A stretch of DNA of 46,969 nucleotides from the NCBI GenBank assembly GCA_046728115.1, contig JBKPDW010000241.1, forward strand, positions 1 through 46,969, in the 5' to 3' direction. This document shows positions 32,484-40,897 of this stretch, piece by piece. The notes under the pieces were generated by a model that made no database searches, was not told where the DNA came from, and was given only the letters and a program-made list of their open reading frames with translations. Position numbers and translations under genes: made by a program. Position 1 is the first letter of the stretch; the number at the start of each line of letters is the position of its first letter. The stretch comes from CAVSWN01 sp046728115 (GTDB taxonomy: Bacteria; Acidobacteriota; Vicinamibacteria; Vicinamibacterales; CAVVIG01).

Positions 32484-33842
32484 ATGGACGACCTGATGTT
32501 CAGCGCCCGGCGGGCCGGGACGCTTGCGGCGGCACGCCCGAGCGAGCCGTCGGACCTCGAAACGCGCTTCCGGACCCTCGTACAGTCGCCGCTCCGCGCG
32601 GGCATCCTGCGATATCTCACGTCACGTCCCGACGACAGTTTCGACGTCGAAGCGTTGATGCACACGTTCGGCCGCCTGCGGCTCGACGTCGAGAACTGCA
32701 TCAAGGAACTCGTGGATTTCGGCGTGGCTCAGATGGTCCGCGGCACGCCACCGAGCTACAAAGCCGAGCGGCCCGTGAACGAGTTCATCGCCGAACTGCT
32801 CGACAACTTCCTCGAACGCCGCGCCACGATCAGCACCGAAGATCAATCGCCTTCCGTCCAGCGTTTCCGCGAGATGATCGGCCGAGACGAGAAGATGCTG
32901 ATTGTGTTCGAGTGGATCCGCACGGCCGCCAAGTCCGACATCTCGGTGCTCGTGCTCGGGCCGACCGGCTCCGGCAAGGAACTGGTCGCCCGGATGATCC
33001 ACGAGTTGAGCCGGCGGAGCGCGTCGAAGTTCCAAGCCGTCAACTGCGCTGCGCTGCCGGACACGCTGTTCGAATCAGAAATTTTCGGATATGAAAAGGG
33101 CGCGTTCACGGGCGCCCACGACCGCAAGCCCGGACGACTGGAACTCGCCAACGAGGGCACGCTGTTCCTGGACGAGATCGCCGATATGTCGCTCATTGCC
33201 CAGGCGAAGCTTCTGCGCGTACTGGAGGAGCGACGCTTCGAACGGCTCGGCGGCCAGAAATCGATTTCAGTGGATTTCCGGCTGATCTCCGCTACCAACC
33301 GTCCGCTGGAACAGTTCGTCCGCGATGGACGCTTCCGCGAAGATCTCTACTACCGTGTCAACGCGTTTGCCATCCGGCTGCCATCGCTGCGCGAGCGGCA
33401 GGTGGACATCCCCGTGCTCGCCCAGCGATTCCTCGCTCGCTATTGCGCCGCGCAGGGCCTTCCGCTCGACAGCAAAAACTTTTCGCGCGAAGCGCTCGAG
33501 TTGCTCCTCGGCTACCACTGGCCGGGCAACATTCGCGAGCTGGAGAGCACGGTGTCGCGCGCGGCTCTCTCAGCGCCGGGACGGACGATTCGCGCCACCG
33601 ACGTCGAGTTTCTGCACGCAATCGCGCCGATTTCGCATCCGACAGGCGATCGCCTGCCCTCGCTGGCCGACGCCGAACGCGCGCACATCGTGCGCGTGCT
33701 CGAAGCGGTGCAGTGGAACAAGAAAGAGGCTGCGCGCATCCTCGACATCAGCCGCGGCACGCTGTATCGAAAGATTCTCGAATACCAACTCGAGCCCGAG
33801 CCGCGTTCGACGAGCCGCCGCGCCGTCGAAATCGAAGTCTGA
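32484..33842 (+). CDS. Sigma-54-dependent transcriptional activator with winged-helix-like N-terminus
   Basis: 452 aa. Residues 25-110 lack receiver, GAF or PAS features and instead look like a winged helix (SPLRAGILRYLTSRPDDSFD followed by a recognition-helix-like RLDVENCIKELVDFG). The AAA+ domain has Walker A GPTGSGKE (159-166), GAFTGA (206-211, sigma-54 contact), Walker B GTLFLDEI (225-232) and arginine-finger region FREDLYYRVNAF. The C-terminal Fis-type HTH is VQWNKKEAARILDISRGTLY. All parts needed to activate a -24/-12 promoter are present. Targets are unknown; the only candidate element found in the window is upstream of the gas vesicle genes. Confidence 0.93.
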   Translation: MDDLMFSARRAGTLAAARPSEPSDLETRFRTLVQSPLRAGILRYLTSRPDDSFDVEALMHTFGRLRLDVENCIKELVDFGVAQMVRGTPPSYKAERPVNEFIAELLDNFLERRATISTEDQSPSVQRFREMIGRDEKMLIVFEWIRTAAKSDISVLVLGPTGSGKELVARMIHELSRRSASKFQAVNCAALPDTLFESEIFGYEKGAFTGAHDRKPGRLELANEGTLFLDEIADMSLIAQAKLLRVLEERRFERLGGQKSISVDFRLISATNRPLEQFVRDGRFREDLYYRVNAFAIRLPSLRERQVDIPVLAQRFLARYCAAQGLPLDSKNFSREALELLLGYHWPGNIRELESTVSRAALSAPGRTIRATDVEFLHAIAPISHPTGDRLPSLADAERAHIVRVLEAVQWNKKEAARILDISRGTLYRKILEYQLEPEPRSTSRRAVEIEV

Positions 33843-33978
33843 TTCGTCGTTCGTCACGCGAACTCTTCACCACTACAGCCTTTTCGGTTCCATGTCGCGT
33901 CAGTCCTCGGGTCCTGCGGGCCTCTTACCGGCCCTCGTGCCCTCAGTGTCGTCAGTGGTGGCGAGCTTGCGGCTTGCT

Positions 33979-34215
33979 TCAGACCCGATCTCTCTCGTCC
34001 ACCCAGTCGGGCGCGATGCCGGCGATGCCAGTCCAGATCAGCGCAAGCCCCGTTGCGACGAACACGACCGCGAGCCCCTCGATCCACCACGCATCGTAGT
34101 GGCTGAAGAATTCCATCCATGCGGCGGGACCGGCCATTGCGATACCAACCGCGATTGCGAGCCCGCGTCGCCGGACCAGCCGCAGAACTGCGCCACGGGC
34201 GCGACGGTACGACAT
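33979..34215 (-). CDS. Small two-TM membrane protein, hypothetical
   Basis: 78 aa. A basic N-terminus (MSYRRARGAVLRLVRRRG) is followed by TM1 (LAIAVGIAMAGPAAWMEFF), a short loop HYDAWWIEG and TM2 (LAVVFVATGLALIWTGIAG), then DWVDERDRV. The clean positive-inside pattern argues for a real gene. It is divergent from the flavoprotein gene by 34 bp and convergent with the activator gene. The 136 bp on its 3' side hold heptad-like sequence and a weak GGGCC-GGCCC stem. Function unknown. Confidence 0.6.
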   Translation of the reverse strand: MSYRRARGAVLRLVRRRGLAIAVGIAMAGPAAWMEFFSHYDAWWIEGLAVVFVATGLALIWTGIAGIAPDWVDERDRV

Positions 34216-34249
34216 CGGTGCGCTAGCATTATGCCGCGGGACGTTTGCC

Positions 34250-34939
34250 GTGCTGACTCTTCCGATTCGCCTCGTGCGGCCCGCGACGCCTCGAGCGCAG
34301 ATCGTTCAGCTCGACCTTGGCGATTACGCATTCGCATTCACAGCGGGTCAGGCCGTGCTGGTCGCCAACCACGGCGCGGAGCCGCGACGGCCGTTCTCGA
34401 TCTGCTGCGCGCCGGAAGACACGCGCCGCGATCGCGCAATCGAACTGCTTGTCGGCATCGAGCCGAACGATGCGGGCGGCCAATTCACTTCTGAATTGCA
34501 TCAGCTCGTCGATGTCGAAGGGCCGGTCGGCTCGTTCACGTTTCCCACCGCTCCCGAGGAGGATCGCTTTCTGTTCATCGCAGGCGGCACCGGGATCGCG
34601 CCGCTGCGCGCGATGCTCCGGCACGCGCTCACGATCCCAAATCGTGGAATCGGCCTGCTGTACAGCGTGCGAACACCGCAGGAGTTCGCGTACGAACACG
34701 AGCTGCGCGCACTAGCCGCTGCGAAGCAGATTGATCTCATGCAGACCGTCACGCGTTGGACGGGCGACTGGGCTGGCGCGCGTGGACGAATCGATCGCAA
34801 AGGGCTGGCAGCGCTCGTTCGCGACGCCGCCACGCTGTGTTTTGTCTGTGGTCCAGCGGCGCTCGTCGAAGATGTGCCAAAGCTGCTGGAGGAGATCGGT
34901 GTGGTCCGATCGCGGATCCGGGTCGAGGAACGCGCTTAA
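34250..34939 (+). CDS. Ferredoxin-NADP reductase-like flavoprotein
   Basis: 229 aa from GTG 34250. The FAD domain has RRPFSICCAPED (the RxxS flavin motif) and the loop VEGPVGSFTF. The NAD(P) domain has FLFIAGGTGIAPLRAML, LLYSVRTPQEFAYEHEL and the C-terminal CFVCGPAALVEDV. There is no 2Fe-2S or globin domain, so it is a minimal FNR-like reductase that needs a separate electron partner. No partner gene is adjacent. Its stop overlaps the convergent fabI stop by 3 nt. Confidence 0.85.
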   Translation: MLTLPIRLVRPATPRAQIVQLDLGDYAFAFTAGQAVLVANHGAEPRRPFSICCAPEDTRRDRAIELLVGIEPNDAGGQFTSELHQLVDVEGPVGSFTFPTAPEEDRFLFIAGGTGIAPLRAMLRHALTIPNRGIGLLYSVRTPQEFAYEHELRALAAAKQIDLMQTVTRWTGDWAGARGRIDRKGLAALVRDAATLCFVCGPAALVEDVPKLLEEIGVVRSRIRVEERA

Positions 34940-35712
34940 ATTCCAGCGCTGACGTGAAATCCCGAATCGACCATCAGCACCTCGCCCGTTACCGCCCGCG
35001 AGCCGGAGCCGAGCAGGAACATGGCCGCGTCGGCGACTTCCTTCAGCTCCACGTTGCGCCGGAGCGGCGCTCGATCGCGATAGACCTGGAGGATGTTCGA
35101 GAACCCTGAGATCCCGGAGGCGGCCAGCGTCTTGATCGGCCCCGCGGAAATTGCATTGACGCGAATATTGCGCGGACCGAGATCGGCGGCCAGGTATCGC
35201 ACCGACGACTCCAGCGCGGCCTTGGCGACGCCCATGACGTTGTAATTGGGAAACACGCGCTGGCTGCCGATGAAGGTCAGCGTGAGCACGCTCCCGCCGC
35301 CCCGCTTTTCCATCAGCGGCGCGATCGCGCGGGTCAACCCGACGAGCGAATACACGCTGACGTCGAGGGCGACGCGAAACCCCTCGCGCGACGTCTCCAG
35401 GAATGGGTTGCTCAGCTCGTGTCCAGGCGCGAACGCGGCGCCATGGATGAAGAAATCCAGACCGCCGAACTCGCGATCGAGCGCCACCGCGAGATCCGAG
35501 ATCTGCTCGTCGCTCGCGACATCGCACGGCGCGAGAACCGGATTGTCGAGTTGCGCGGCCAGTTCCCGGACGTTTTCTTCGAGACGCGCGCTCGGATAGG
35601 TCAGCGCGAGACGCGCACCGGCGGCGGCAGCGGCCTGCGCGATCCCCCACGCGATCGATCGTCTGTTGGCAACGCCGACGATGAGACCGTATTTTCCGGA
35701 AAGATCGAACAT
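34936..35712 (-). CDS. fabI: Enoyl-ACP reductase FabI
   Basis: 258 aa short-chain dehydrogenase-type enoyl-ACP reductase, last step of the fatty acid elongation cycle. The NADH motif is GLIVGVANRRSIAWGIAQ. The catalytic Tyr-x6-Lys is Y157 and K164 in PNYNVMGVAK. The other active-site tyrosine of E. coli FabI (in SYLG) is Phe147 here (TLTFIGSQ), as in InhA. C-terminal AAMFLLGSGSRAVTGEVLMV is standard. A monocistronic unit is likely. Confidence 0.95.
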   Translation of the reverse strand: MFDLSGKYGLIVGVANRRSIAWGIAQAAAAAGARLALTYPSARLEENVRELAAQLDNPVLAPCDVASDEQISDLAVALDREFGGLDFFIHGAAFAPGHELSNPFLETSREGFRVALDVSVYSLVGLTRAIAPLMEKRGGGSVLTLTFIGSQRVFPNYNVMGVAKAALESSVRYLAADLGPRNIRVNAISAGPIKTLAASGISGFSNILQVYRDRAPLRRNVELKEVADAAMFLLGSGSRAVTGEVLMVDSGFHVSAGI

Positions 35713-35763
35713 GAGTATCAGATCCGGCCGGGGCCGGAGACGACAGCGGGTTTGGCGACAGCG

Positions 35764-36516
35764 CTACTTGGAGCGCTTGCGGCCCTGACCGTGACGGCGG
35801 CGGCCCATGCGCGACGGCGATCCGCCTTGCGGCCGACCGCCACCGCCGGGCCGCGCACCGCGGGGCGGTCCTCCTGCAACGTTGCCGTTGCCGCGATTGC
35901 CGCCATGGAAGTGCTGGCCCTGGTGACCGCCTCGCTGGTGCCGCGGGCGGAATCGCCCCGGACGTCCACCAGGCTGTCGGATCGTGAACTCCGGAATAGG
36001 CCGCGCAGGAGGTTGCTGTCCTTCGGGCCTCGGCAGTGAAGCGCGAATGAGAGGCCGATGCACCGGGCCCTCTTCATCGTCGCTGCGTTCGCGCTGGAGT
36101 GCTTCGGTGTCCTCGCTGTCCGTTTCACGAGCGGCAGCCGCGTCGCCCCGCGGACCGTCGCCGTTGTCCGAAAGCACGTGATCGGTCGTTGCGGGCTGTT
36201 GGTCGCCCTCAGTCTCGCTCGGTACCACAAATTCCTCGTTCGTCTGATCGGATACAGAGCGCGCAGTCGTTTCATGCGCGACGCGCTTGGGACCGTTCGC
36301 AGCGACCTGCGCGTACAAAGCCGCTGGAGACTCGGATTTTTTGCGCTGCCGGGGCACTCTTGCGTGCTTGTATTCGTGCTCGGCGTCGCATGTCGTGCAG
36401 CGCGTCCGCTTCACGTCGGCACCGACCATGGCGACCACCGCGTGATTCGTGACACGCCGTTCCCGGGGACAATAATCGTCCAGAATGTCACCAAGCCGAA
36501 GCTGGCGCTGCTGCAT
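35764..36516 (-). CDS. Zinc-ribbon-like protein with RGG-rich disordered tail
   Basis: 250 aa in two parts. Residues 1-60 are a compact domain, LRLGDILDDYCPRERRVTNH with C16, and RTRCTTCDAEHEYKHARVP with C40/C43, a likely partial zinc ribbon. The rest is disordered: an acidic middle, then from about 185 many RGG/GGR/RPGG repeats (RGGHQGQHFHGGNRGNGN, RPGGGGRPQGGSPSRMG) and a basic end. RGG tails bind RNA and favour condensates in other proteins; a role in RNA metabolism is inference. It lies between fabI and argH, on the same strand as both. Confidence 0.7.
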   Translation of the reverse strand: MQQRQLRLGDILDDYCPRERRVTNHAVVAMVGADVKRTRCTTCDAEHEYKHARVPRQRKKSESPAALYAQVAANGPKRVAHETTARSVSDQTNEEFVVPSETEGDQQPATTDHVLSDNGDGPRGDAAAARETDSEDTEALQRERSDDEEGPVHRPLIRASLPRPEGQQPPARPIPEFTIRQPGGRPGRFRPRHQRGGHQGQHFHGGNRGNGNVAGGPPRGARPGGGGRPQGGSPSRMGRRRHGQGRKRSK

Positions 36517-36611
36517 CTACTCTCCCGAAGAGACCGCTGGCGGGGAATGAAGCGCGAAAGGCGGGGGCAATCTTAGCAGAGCTGTTCTCGACGAGGCAAG
36601 AGTGGTATTCG

Positions 36612-37994
36612 CTACCCCACTGCGCTCGACAGCCACTGCCGGACCTCCTCCAATCGACCCTCGACCGCTCCCGGCGCCGTCGACTGCGGCGTCTGCTTCG
36701 CGGCCACCGAGGCGCCGGGCGTTACACGAGCGACCACGTCCGCGTCGAACAAATCGTTGGCTGCTCGCCATTCGTCGAGCGATAACGACTCGAAATTACG
36801 ATTTTCGGCGACGAGCTTCCGGACGAGTGCGCCGACGACCTCGTGCGCGCGCCGGAACGGCATGCCGCGGCTCACCAGGTAGTCCGCGACATCGGTTGCC
36901 AGCAGCAAACCCGATGCCGCGTCTGCCGCGCGCGCGCGATTCAGTGCGATTCCGCGCACCACCGACTGAACCACCGCCAGGCAGCCGGCAAGGGTATCGT
37001 CCGCGCCGAAGACCGCCTCCTTGTCCTCCTGGAGGTCTTTGTTGTAGCCGGTCGGAAGGCCTTTCATCGTCGCCAAAAGCGCGACCAAGTGTCCGATTAT
37101 GCGGCCGGTCTTTCCGCGCACCAACTCCAGCGGATCCGGGTTCTTCTTCTGCGGCATCATGCTGCTTCCGGTGCTGAGCGCGTCGGACAATTCGAAGAAC
37201 CGGTGTTCGTCGCCGCAGAAGATGATCAGGTCCTCCGCCAGCCGGCTCAGATGCACCATTGTCATTGCGCAGGCGTACAGGAACGTTGCAGCAAAATCGC
37301 GGTCCGACGAGGCGTCGATGCTGTTGGTCACGACGCGCGCAAAGCCGAGGTCGCGAGCCAGCGCCTGCACATCGATCGGATACGCGGTCCCCGCGACGGC
37401 GCCCGAGCCCAGCGGGAGCGCATCGCACTCGGCGCGAGCGCCGGAAAGTCGCCCGTGATCGCGCATCAGCGGCGCGGCGTGGGAGAGGAAAAAGTGTGCC
37501 ACGAGGACAGGCTGCGCGGGACGAAAGTGCGTAAAAGCCGGCATCAATGCGCCGGAGGCGTCGGCGGCCTGTTGCGCAAGCGCTTCCACTACGCCGGCGA
37601 TTGCGCGCTGCAACGCCGGTATCCGCCGCCGCAGGTAGAGTCGTAAGTCGAGCGATACCTGTTCGTTGCGCGATCGACCCGTATGGAGTCGCCGGCCGGA
37701 ATCGCCCATGCGCTCCACGAGCAGGCGTTCGACGAACGTGTGCACGTCTTCGTCTGGCCCGTCGACGAATGACGGATCCGTTCGGCCCCGTTCGAGCATC
37801 TCCGCAAGGACGGCCTCGATTTGGCGGGCCTCGTCCTGCGGCAGCACACCTGCTCGCGCCAGCGCGCGAGCCCACGCGATGCTTCCCGTGACATCGTCTT
37901 CGAAAAGACGACGGTCGAACCGGAACGAGGCGCCGAATTCAAACGCCGCCGCATCAGGTGCCGTATCGAACCGCCCCGACCAGAGTGTCGTCAC
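36612..37994 (-). CDS. argH: Argininosuccinate lyase
   Basis: 460 aa. It cleaves argininosuccinate to arginine and fumarate. The start is taken as GTG 37994 (VTTLWSGRFDTAPD, the family start); the longer frame to 38144 reads through a low-complexity spacer. Superfamily blocks are LHTGRSRNEQVSLDLR, FTHFRPAQPVLVAHF, NSIDASSDRDFAATF and the signature GSSMMPQKKNPDPLEL. Length and motifs are those of an active enzyme. It is the distal leftward gene of the arginine locus. Confidence 0.95.
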   Translation of the reverse strand: MTTLWSGRFDTAPDAAAFEFGASFRFDRRLFEDDVTGSIAWARALARAGVLPQDEARQIEAVLAEMLERGRTDPSFVDGPDEDVHTFVERLLVERMGDSGRRLHTGRSRNEQVSLDLRLYLRRRIPALQRAIAGVVEALAQQAADASGALMPAFTHFRPAQPVLVAHFFLSHAAPLMRDHGRLSGARAECDALPLGSGAVAGTAYPIDVQALARDLGFARVVTNSIDASSDRDFAATFLYACAMTMVHLSRLAEDLIIFCGDEHRFFELSDALSTGSSMMPQKKNPDPLELVRGKTGRIIGHLVALLATMKGLPTGYNKDLQEDKEAVFGADDTLAGCLAVVQSVVRGIALNRARAADAASGLLLATDVADYLVSRGMPFRRAHEVVGALVRKLVAENRNFESLSLDEWRAANDLFDADVVARVTPGASVAAKQTPQSTAPGAVEGRLEEVRQWLSSAVG

Positions 37995-38275
37995 CTCGGA
38001 ATCCTCAATCTTCGATTCACGATCCCCAATCCCAGTCCCACTCTCCAATTTCCAACCCAACCCCCGAACCCCTAACCAATCGTAGGGCGGTTTCACATTG
38101 GTGTAGTGCCACGATCGCCGCCCGTCCCTTGGCCTGGGTTCCAACTGCTTGGTCCGTCCCGTGTCCCAAGTCCGTCCCGCGTCCCGGGTCGGTCGGCGTC
38201 AATTGCCCCGTGCTGTGCTCGAGTCCCCTGTCGTCGTGGCAGAGAGCACCAAGGACAGAAGGCGATGGACGGACC
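37995..38275. repeat. Low-complexity C-rich spacer between argG-like gene and argH
   Basis: 281 bp without a gene. 38000-38085 is made of CCAATCCC/CCAACCCC-like 7-mers on the plus strand, and 38150-38200 of GTCCCGT/GTCCCAA-like units. The middle (about 38090-38140) shows nothing recognisable. Any argH promoter would have to lie here. Confidence 0.7.
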
Positions 38276-39187
38276 CTACTCCCTCACCCCCGCCTCGAGT
38301 CGGCATTCGCCGCGGAGCAATTCGGCGCGAACGGACCCGCTGACGGATTCTTCGAGCCGGCCGATCGTCGCGTCGAGCGCCTGACGCTCCGGGGTGAACC
38401 AGGAGCCGCCGTCGATCAACTCGACATATCGGCGGGCGATCGCCCGCCGCTCGCTCATGTCTCCGTCAACGCTTGCCTGGAGACCTGCGTGAGCTGTGTG
38501 CAGCACGAACATCGCCGGTGTTTCGAGATGATCGAAGCGCCCGACCCGATGCAGGCCGGCCAGCATGTCGAGACTTCCGATCAGATCCGGCAGCGGCATG
38601 GGAACGCCGTTGATTGCGGTGGGCACGCCACGAACGAACGCCACTTCAACCGATGCAGACTCAGACGGCGTTTCGCCATGAACTATCATGCGAGGGCCAT
38701 TCCAGGACTCGCCGCCGCGCGCGGCCGACGGCGGAATTGCAAGGACGTTCACGCGCGCATCGAGGGACGCGATCGCCGCAGCGATACGCCGGTCCTCCGG
38801 GACGCCGCCATGCGCCACCACCGTCGTCTGCTCGATCCCGGCCACTTCCACGAGCTTCTGTGCGATCAACGCGCGGCCGAGGCCGGTCGTCATGCTTCTG
38901 CCGTCCGCGTACAGCGCACCGGCCCGCAGCGCGGGCAGGACGAAGGACGATGAAAAGACGCCAGCCACGTCGAGGACGTGAGCTCGAACGGCTCCATCAG
39001 CCAGAGCCCGATCCCGAAGCGATTCGAGCGCGCGGCCCTGACCGAAATCGAGCGTCAAGGTGACGATCTCGGCGCCGTGCTGGTCGGCGAGCCATGCAAT
39101 CGCGCTGCGGGCACCAGAATCGGAGATCGGTCGCGAGTCAGAGACCCTCTCCAGCGCGCTGGAGTAAGCGAGAACAATGCGTTTCAT
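38276..39187 (-). CDS. Degenerate argininosuccinate synthase homologue lacking the ATP motif
   Basis: 303 aa against about 400 for ArgG. Homology is plain at three places: MKRIVLAYSSALER, PALRAGALYADGR...LIAQKLVEVAG, and the C-terminus YVELIDGGSWFTPERQALDA with GSVRAELLRGECRL. But the PP-loop AYSGGLDTS reads AYSSALERV with an insertion. The GATGKGNDQVR substrate loop is replaced by HGGVPEDRRIAAA, and the segment with SIDENLWG is missing. ATP binding and ligation should be lost, yet the frame is intact with good codon use. It starts in an ATGA overlap with argR. A regulatory or scaffold role is inference. Confidence 0.85.
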   Translation of the reverse strand: MKRIVLAYSSALERVSDSRPISDSGARSAIAWLADQHGAEIVTLTLDFGQGRALESLRDRALADGAVRAHVLDVAGVFSSSFVLPALRAGALYADGRSMTTGLGRALIAQKLVEVAGIEQTTVVAHGGVPEDRRIAAAIASLDARVNVLAIPPSAARGGESWNGPRMIVHGETPSESASVEVAFVRGVPTAINGVPMPLPDLIGSLDMLAGLHRVGRFDHLETPAMFVLHTAHAGLQASVDGDMSERRAIARRYVELIDGGSWFTPERQALDATIGRLEESVSGSVRAELLRGECRLEAGVRE

Positions 39188-39636
39188 TCGGCGGTGTAGT
39201 CCTTGAGGCGCTTGACGAGCGCGGCGGCGGCGCGGGTGCCGCGCGAAATGACGAGGATGGTGTCGTCTCCGGCGATCGTGCCGACTGCCTCGGGCAGCCG
39301 GGCGCGGTCGAGCGCGATGGCCATCGGCTGCGCCTGACCGACACCGGTGCGGATGACAACGAGCTGCTGCACACGGTCCACACGCCGGAGGAATTCGGCC
39401 GCGGCGCGCTCGAGCTCGGTGAGTGCCGTCTCGGGATTTGGCGTCTCGACGCCCGGCCGCTGGTAGGCGCCGTCTCCGGCTCGCTTGACGAGCCCGAGAT
39501 CCTTGATGTCGCGCGAGATGGTCGCCTGCGTCGCGTCGAATCCGCGCTGGTGCAGGCGGCGGCGCAGCAGTTCCTGGTTACGGAACGGCGCGCGGTCCAC
39601 GAGCTCGAGAATCGCCGCCTGGCGTCGCGCTTTCAT
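39184..39636 (-). CDS. argR: Arginine repressor ArgR
   Basis: 150 aa. An N-terminal winged helix (ELLRRRLHQRGFDATQATIS then RDIKDLGLVKR) contains the SR-DI recognition helix. The C-terminal hexamerisation/arginine-binding domain contains EAVGTIAGDDTILVI with the two arginine-binding Asp residues. It is expected to repress arg genes when arginine is bound. It is divergent from argC over 72 bp containing candidate operators, and its stop overlaps the start of the ArgG-like gene. Confidence 0.95.
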   Translation of the reverse strand: MKARRQAAILELVDRAPFRNQELLRRRLHQRGFDATQATISRDIKDLGLVKRAGDGAYQRPGVETPNPETALTELERAAAEFLRRVDRVQQLVVIRTGVGQAQPMAIALDRARLPEAVGTIAGDDTILVISRGTRAAAALVKRLKDYTAE

Positions 39637-39648
39637 CGAAGTAACGAA

Positions 39649-39703
39649 TGATTATACATCGATTTTTGTTGATCAAACTCGTACAGAAGTGTATAAGTAT
39701 TCT
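39649..39703. promoter_or_regulatory. Shared argR/argC promoter region with ARG-box-like operators
   Basis: Rightward promoter: TTGATC (39669-39674), 17 bp, TATAAG (39692-39697), start about 39704. Leftward -10: TATAAT (complement of 39651-39656). The central TTGATCAA (39669-39676) is a palindrome readable as -35 on both strands, though with 14 bp spacing leftward. ARG-box-like 14-mers (TGAATnnnnATTCA pattern) lie at 39649-39662 (7 of 10 matches) and 39690-39703 (8 of 10), each over one -10. The region is strikingly AT-rich against its surroundings. Confidence 0.6.
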
Positions 39704-39708
39704 TTCCG

Positions 39709-40752
39709 ATGCATGCGATGGCGCGCACCATCACATCGTCCACGTCCTCAGCCGCGGCGGTGGCGGCCACGAAGGTCGCCGTGGCCGGCGCGACGGGATA
39801 CACGGGACAGGAGCTGATCCGGCTGCTGTCGCGCCACCCGGCCGTTACGCTGACCGCAGCGATGTCGTCGGGGTCGGCGTCGGGCTCGGCCCGTCGCCTG
39901 CCGGCGCTCGCGCGGTTGTGGGACGGCGCTGTCGCGCCGCTCTCGACCGAGAGATTGCGGGAAGTCGACATCGCCTTCCTGGCACTGCCGGATTCGGCAG
40001 CTGCCGAGATCGCGCCTGCTCTCGTCGAGGCCGGCGTTCGCGTCATCGATCTTTCGGGAGCGTTTCGGCTGCGCGATAGCGATCAGCGGACGAAGTGGTA
40101 TCCCGAAACGCACAAGCTGCCTGCCGGCGTCGCTTACGGACTCACGGAGCGGGAACGGACCGCGGTGCAGCACGCGCGGCTCGTCGCCAATCCGGGTTGC
40201 TATCCCACCTCGACGCTGCTGGCGCTGGCGCCGATCGTCGATGCGGGCATGGTGCTGGCCGGCTCTGACATCATCGTCGATGCCAAGTCCGGTGTCTCGG
40301 GCGCGGGGAAAACGCCTTCCGAACGGACGCATTTCTCCGAATGCCATGGCAGTCTCTCGGCGTACGGCGTTTTCAACCACCGTCATGGCGCCGAGATCGA
40401 GCAGGGGGTCGGCCGCCAGGTGACCTTTACGCCACATCTCGTGCCGCTGGACCGGGGCATTCTCTCCACCATCTACGCTCGCGTCGCGCCCGGCACGACC
40501 GAGGCTGCGGTGGGCGACGCGTTGGCGCGCGCGTACGCGGACGCCCCGTTCGTTCGGCTCACCGGATCGAATCTGCCCGAAATCAAGCACGTCGCGCGCA
40601 CGAACTTCTGCGACATCGGCTGGCGCGTCGACGCGTCCGGTCGCACGATTCTGGTGTCGGTCATCGACAACCTGCTCAAAGGCGCTTCGGGACAGGCGGT
40701 CCAGAATCTGAACGTGATGCTCGGTGTCGACGAGCGGACGGGATTGTTGTGA
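39709..40752 (+). CDS. argC: N-acetyl-gamma-glutamyl-phosphate reductase
   Basis: 347 aa; third step of arginine synthesis, NADPH-dependent. The nucleotide motif VAVAGATGYTGQELIRLL follows a 20-residue Ser/Thr/Ala N-terminus; start is ATG 39709 or 39718. The catalytic Cys is in ANPGCYPTS. Substrate-domain blocks are SGVSGAGKTPSERTHF and VFNHRHGAEIEQ, and the end is NLLKGASGQAVQNLNVMLG. First gene of the rightward arg operon. A 145-bp gap follows before argB, containing GTGGTGGAG-like degenerate repeats and no convincing gene. Confidence 0.95.
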   Translation: MHAMARTITSSTSSAAAVAATKVAVAGATGYTGQELIRLLSRHPAVTLTAAMSSGSASGSARRLPALARLWDGAVAPLSTERLREVDIAFLALPDSAAAEIAPALVEAGVRVIDLSGAFRLRDSDQRTKWYPETHKLPAGVAYGLTERERTAVQHARLVANPGCYPTSTLLALAPIVDAGMVLAGSDIIVDAKSGVSGAGKTPSERTHFSECHGSLSAYGVFNHRHGAEIEQGVGRQVTFTPHLVPLDRGILSTIYARVAPGTTEAAVGDALARAYADAPFVRLTGSNLPEIKHVARTNFCDIGWRVDASGRTILVSVIDNLLKGASGQAVQNLNVMLGVDERTGLL

Positions 40753-40897
40753 TGGTGAAGCTGTCCGCGACGGAACTCGCGATCACAGAGCTCGCCATGA
40801 CGGAGGACGCGGGGGACATCCTTTGTGTCCTCCGTGGTGGAGAGTTTCGCGGTGGAGCGTTTCACGATGAAGACGTTCGCGGCGGAGCATCGAATCG

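Noticed and set aside
37995..38144. N-terminal extension of ArgH
   Set aside because: It is encoded by the C-rich spacer repeat; the family start VTTLWSGRF begins at the GTG at 37994.
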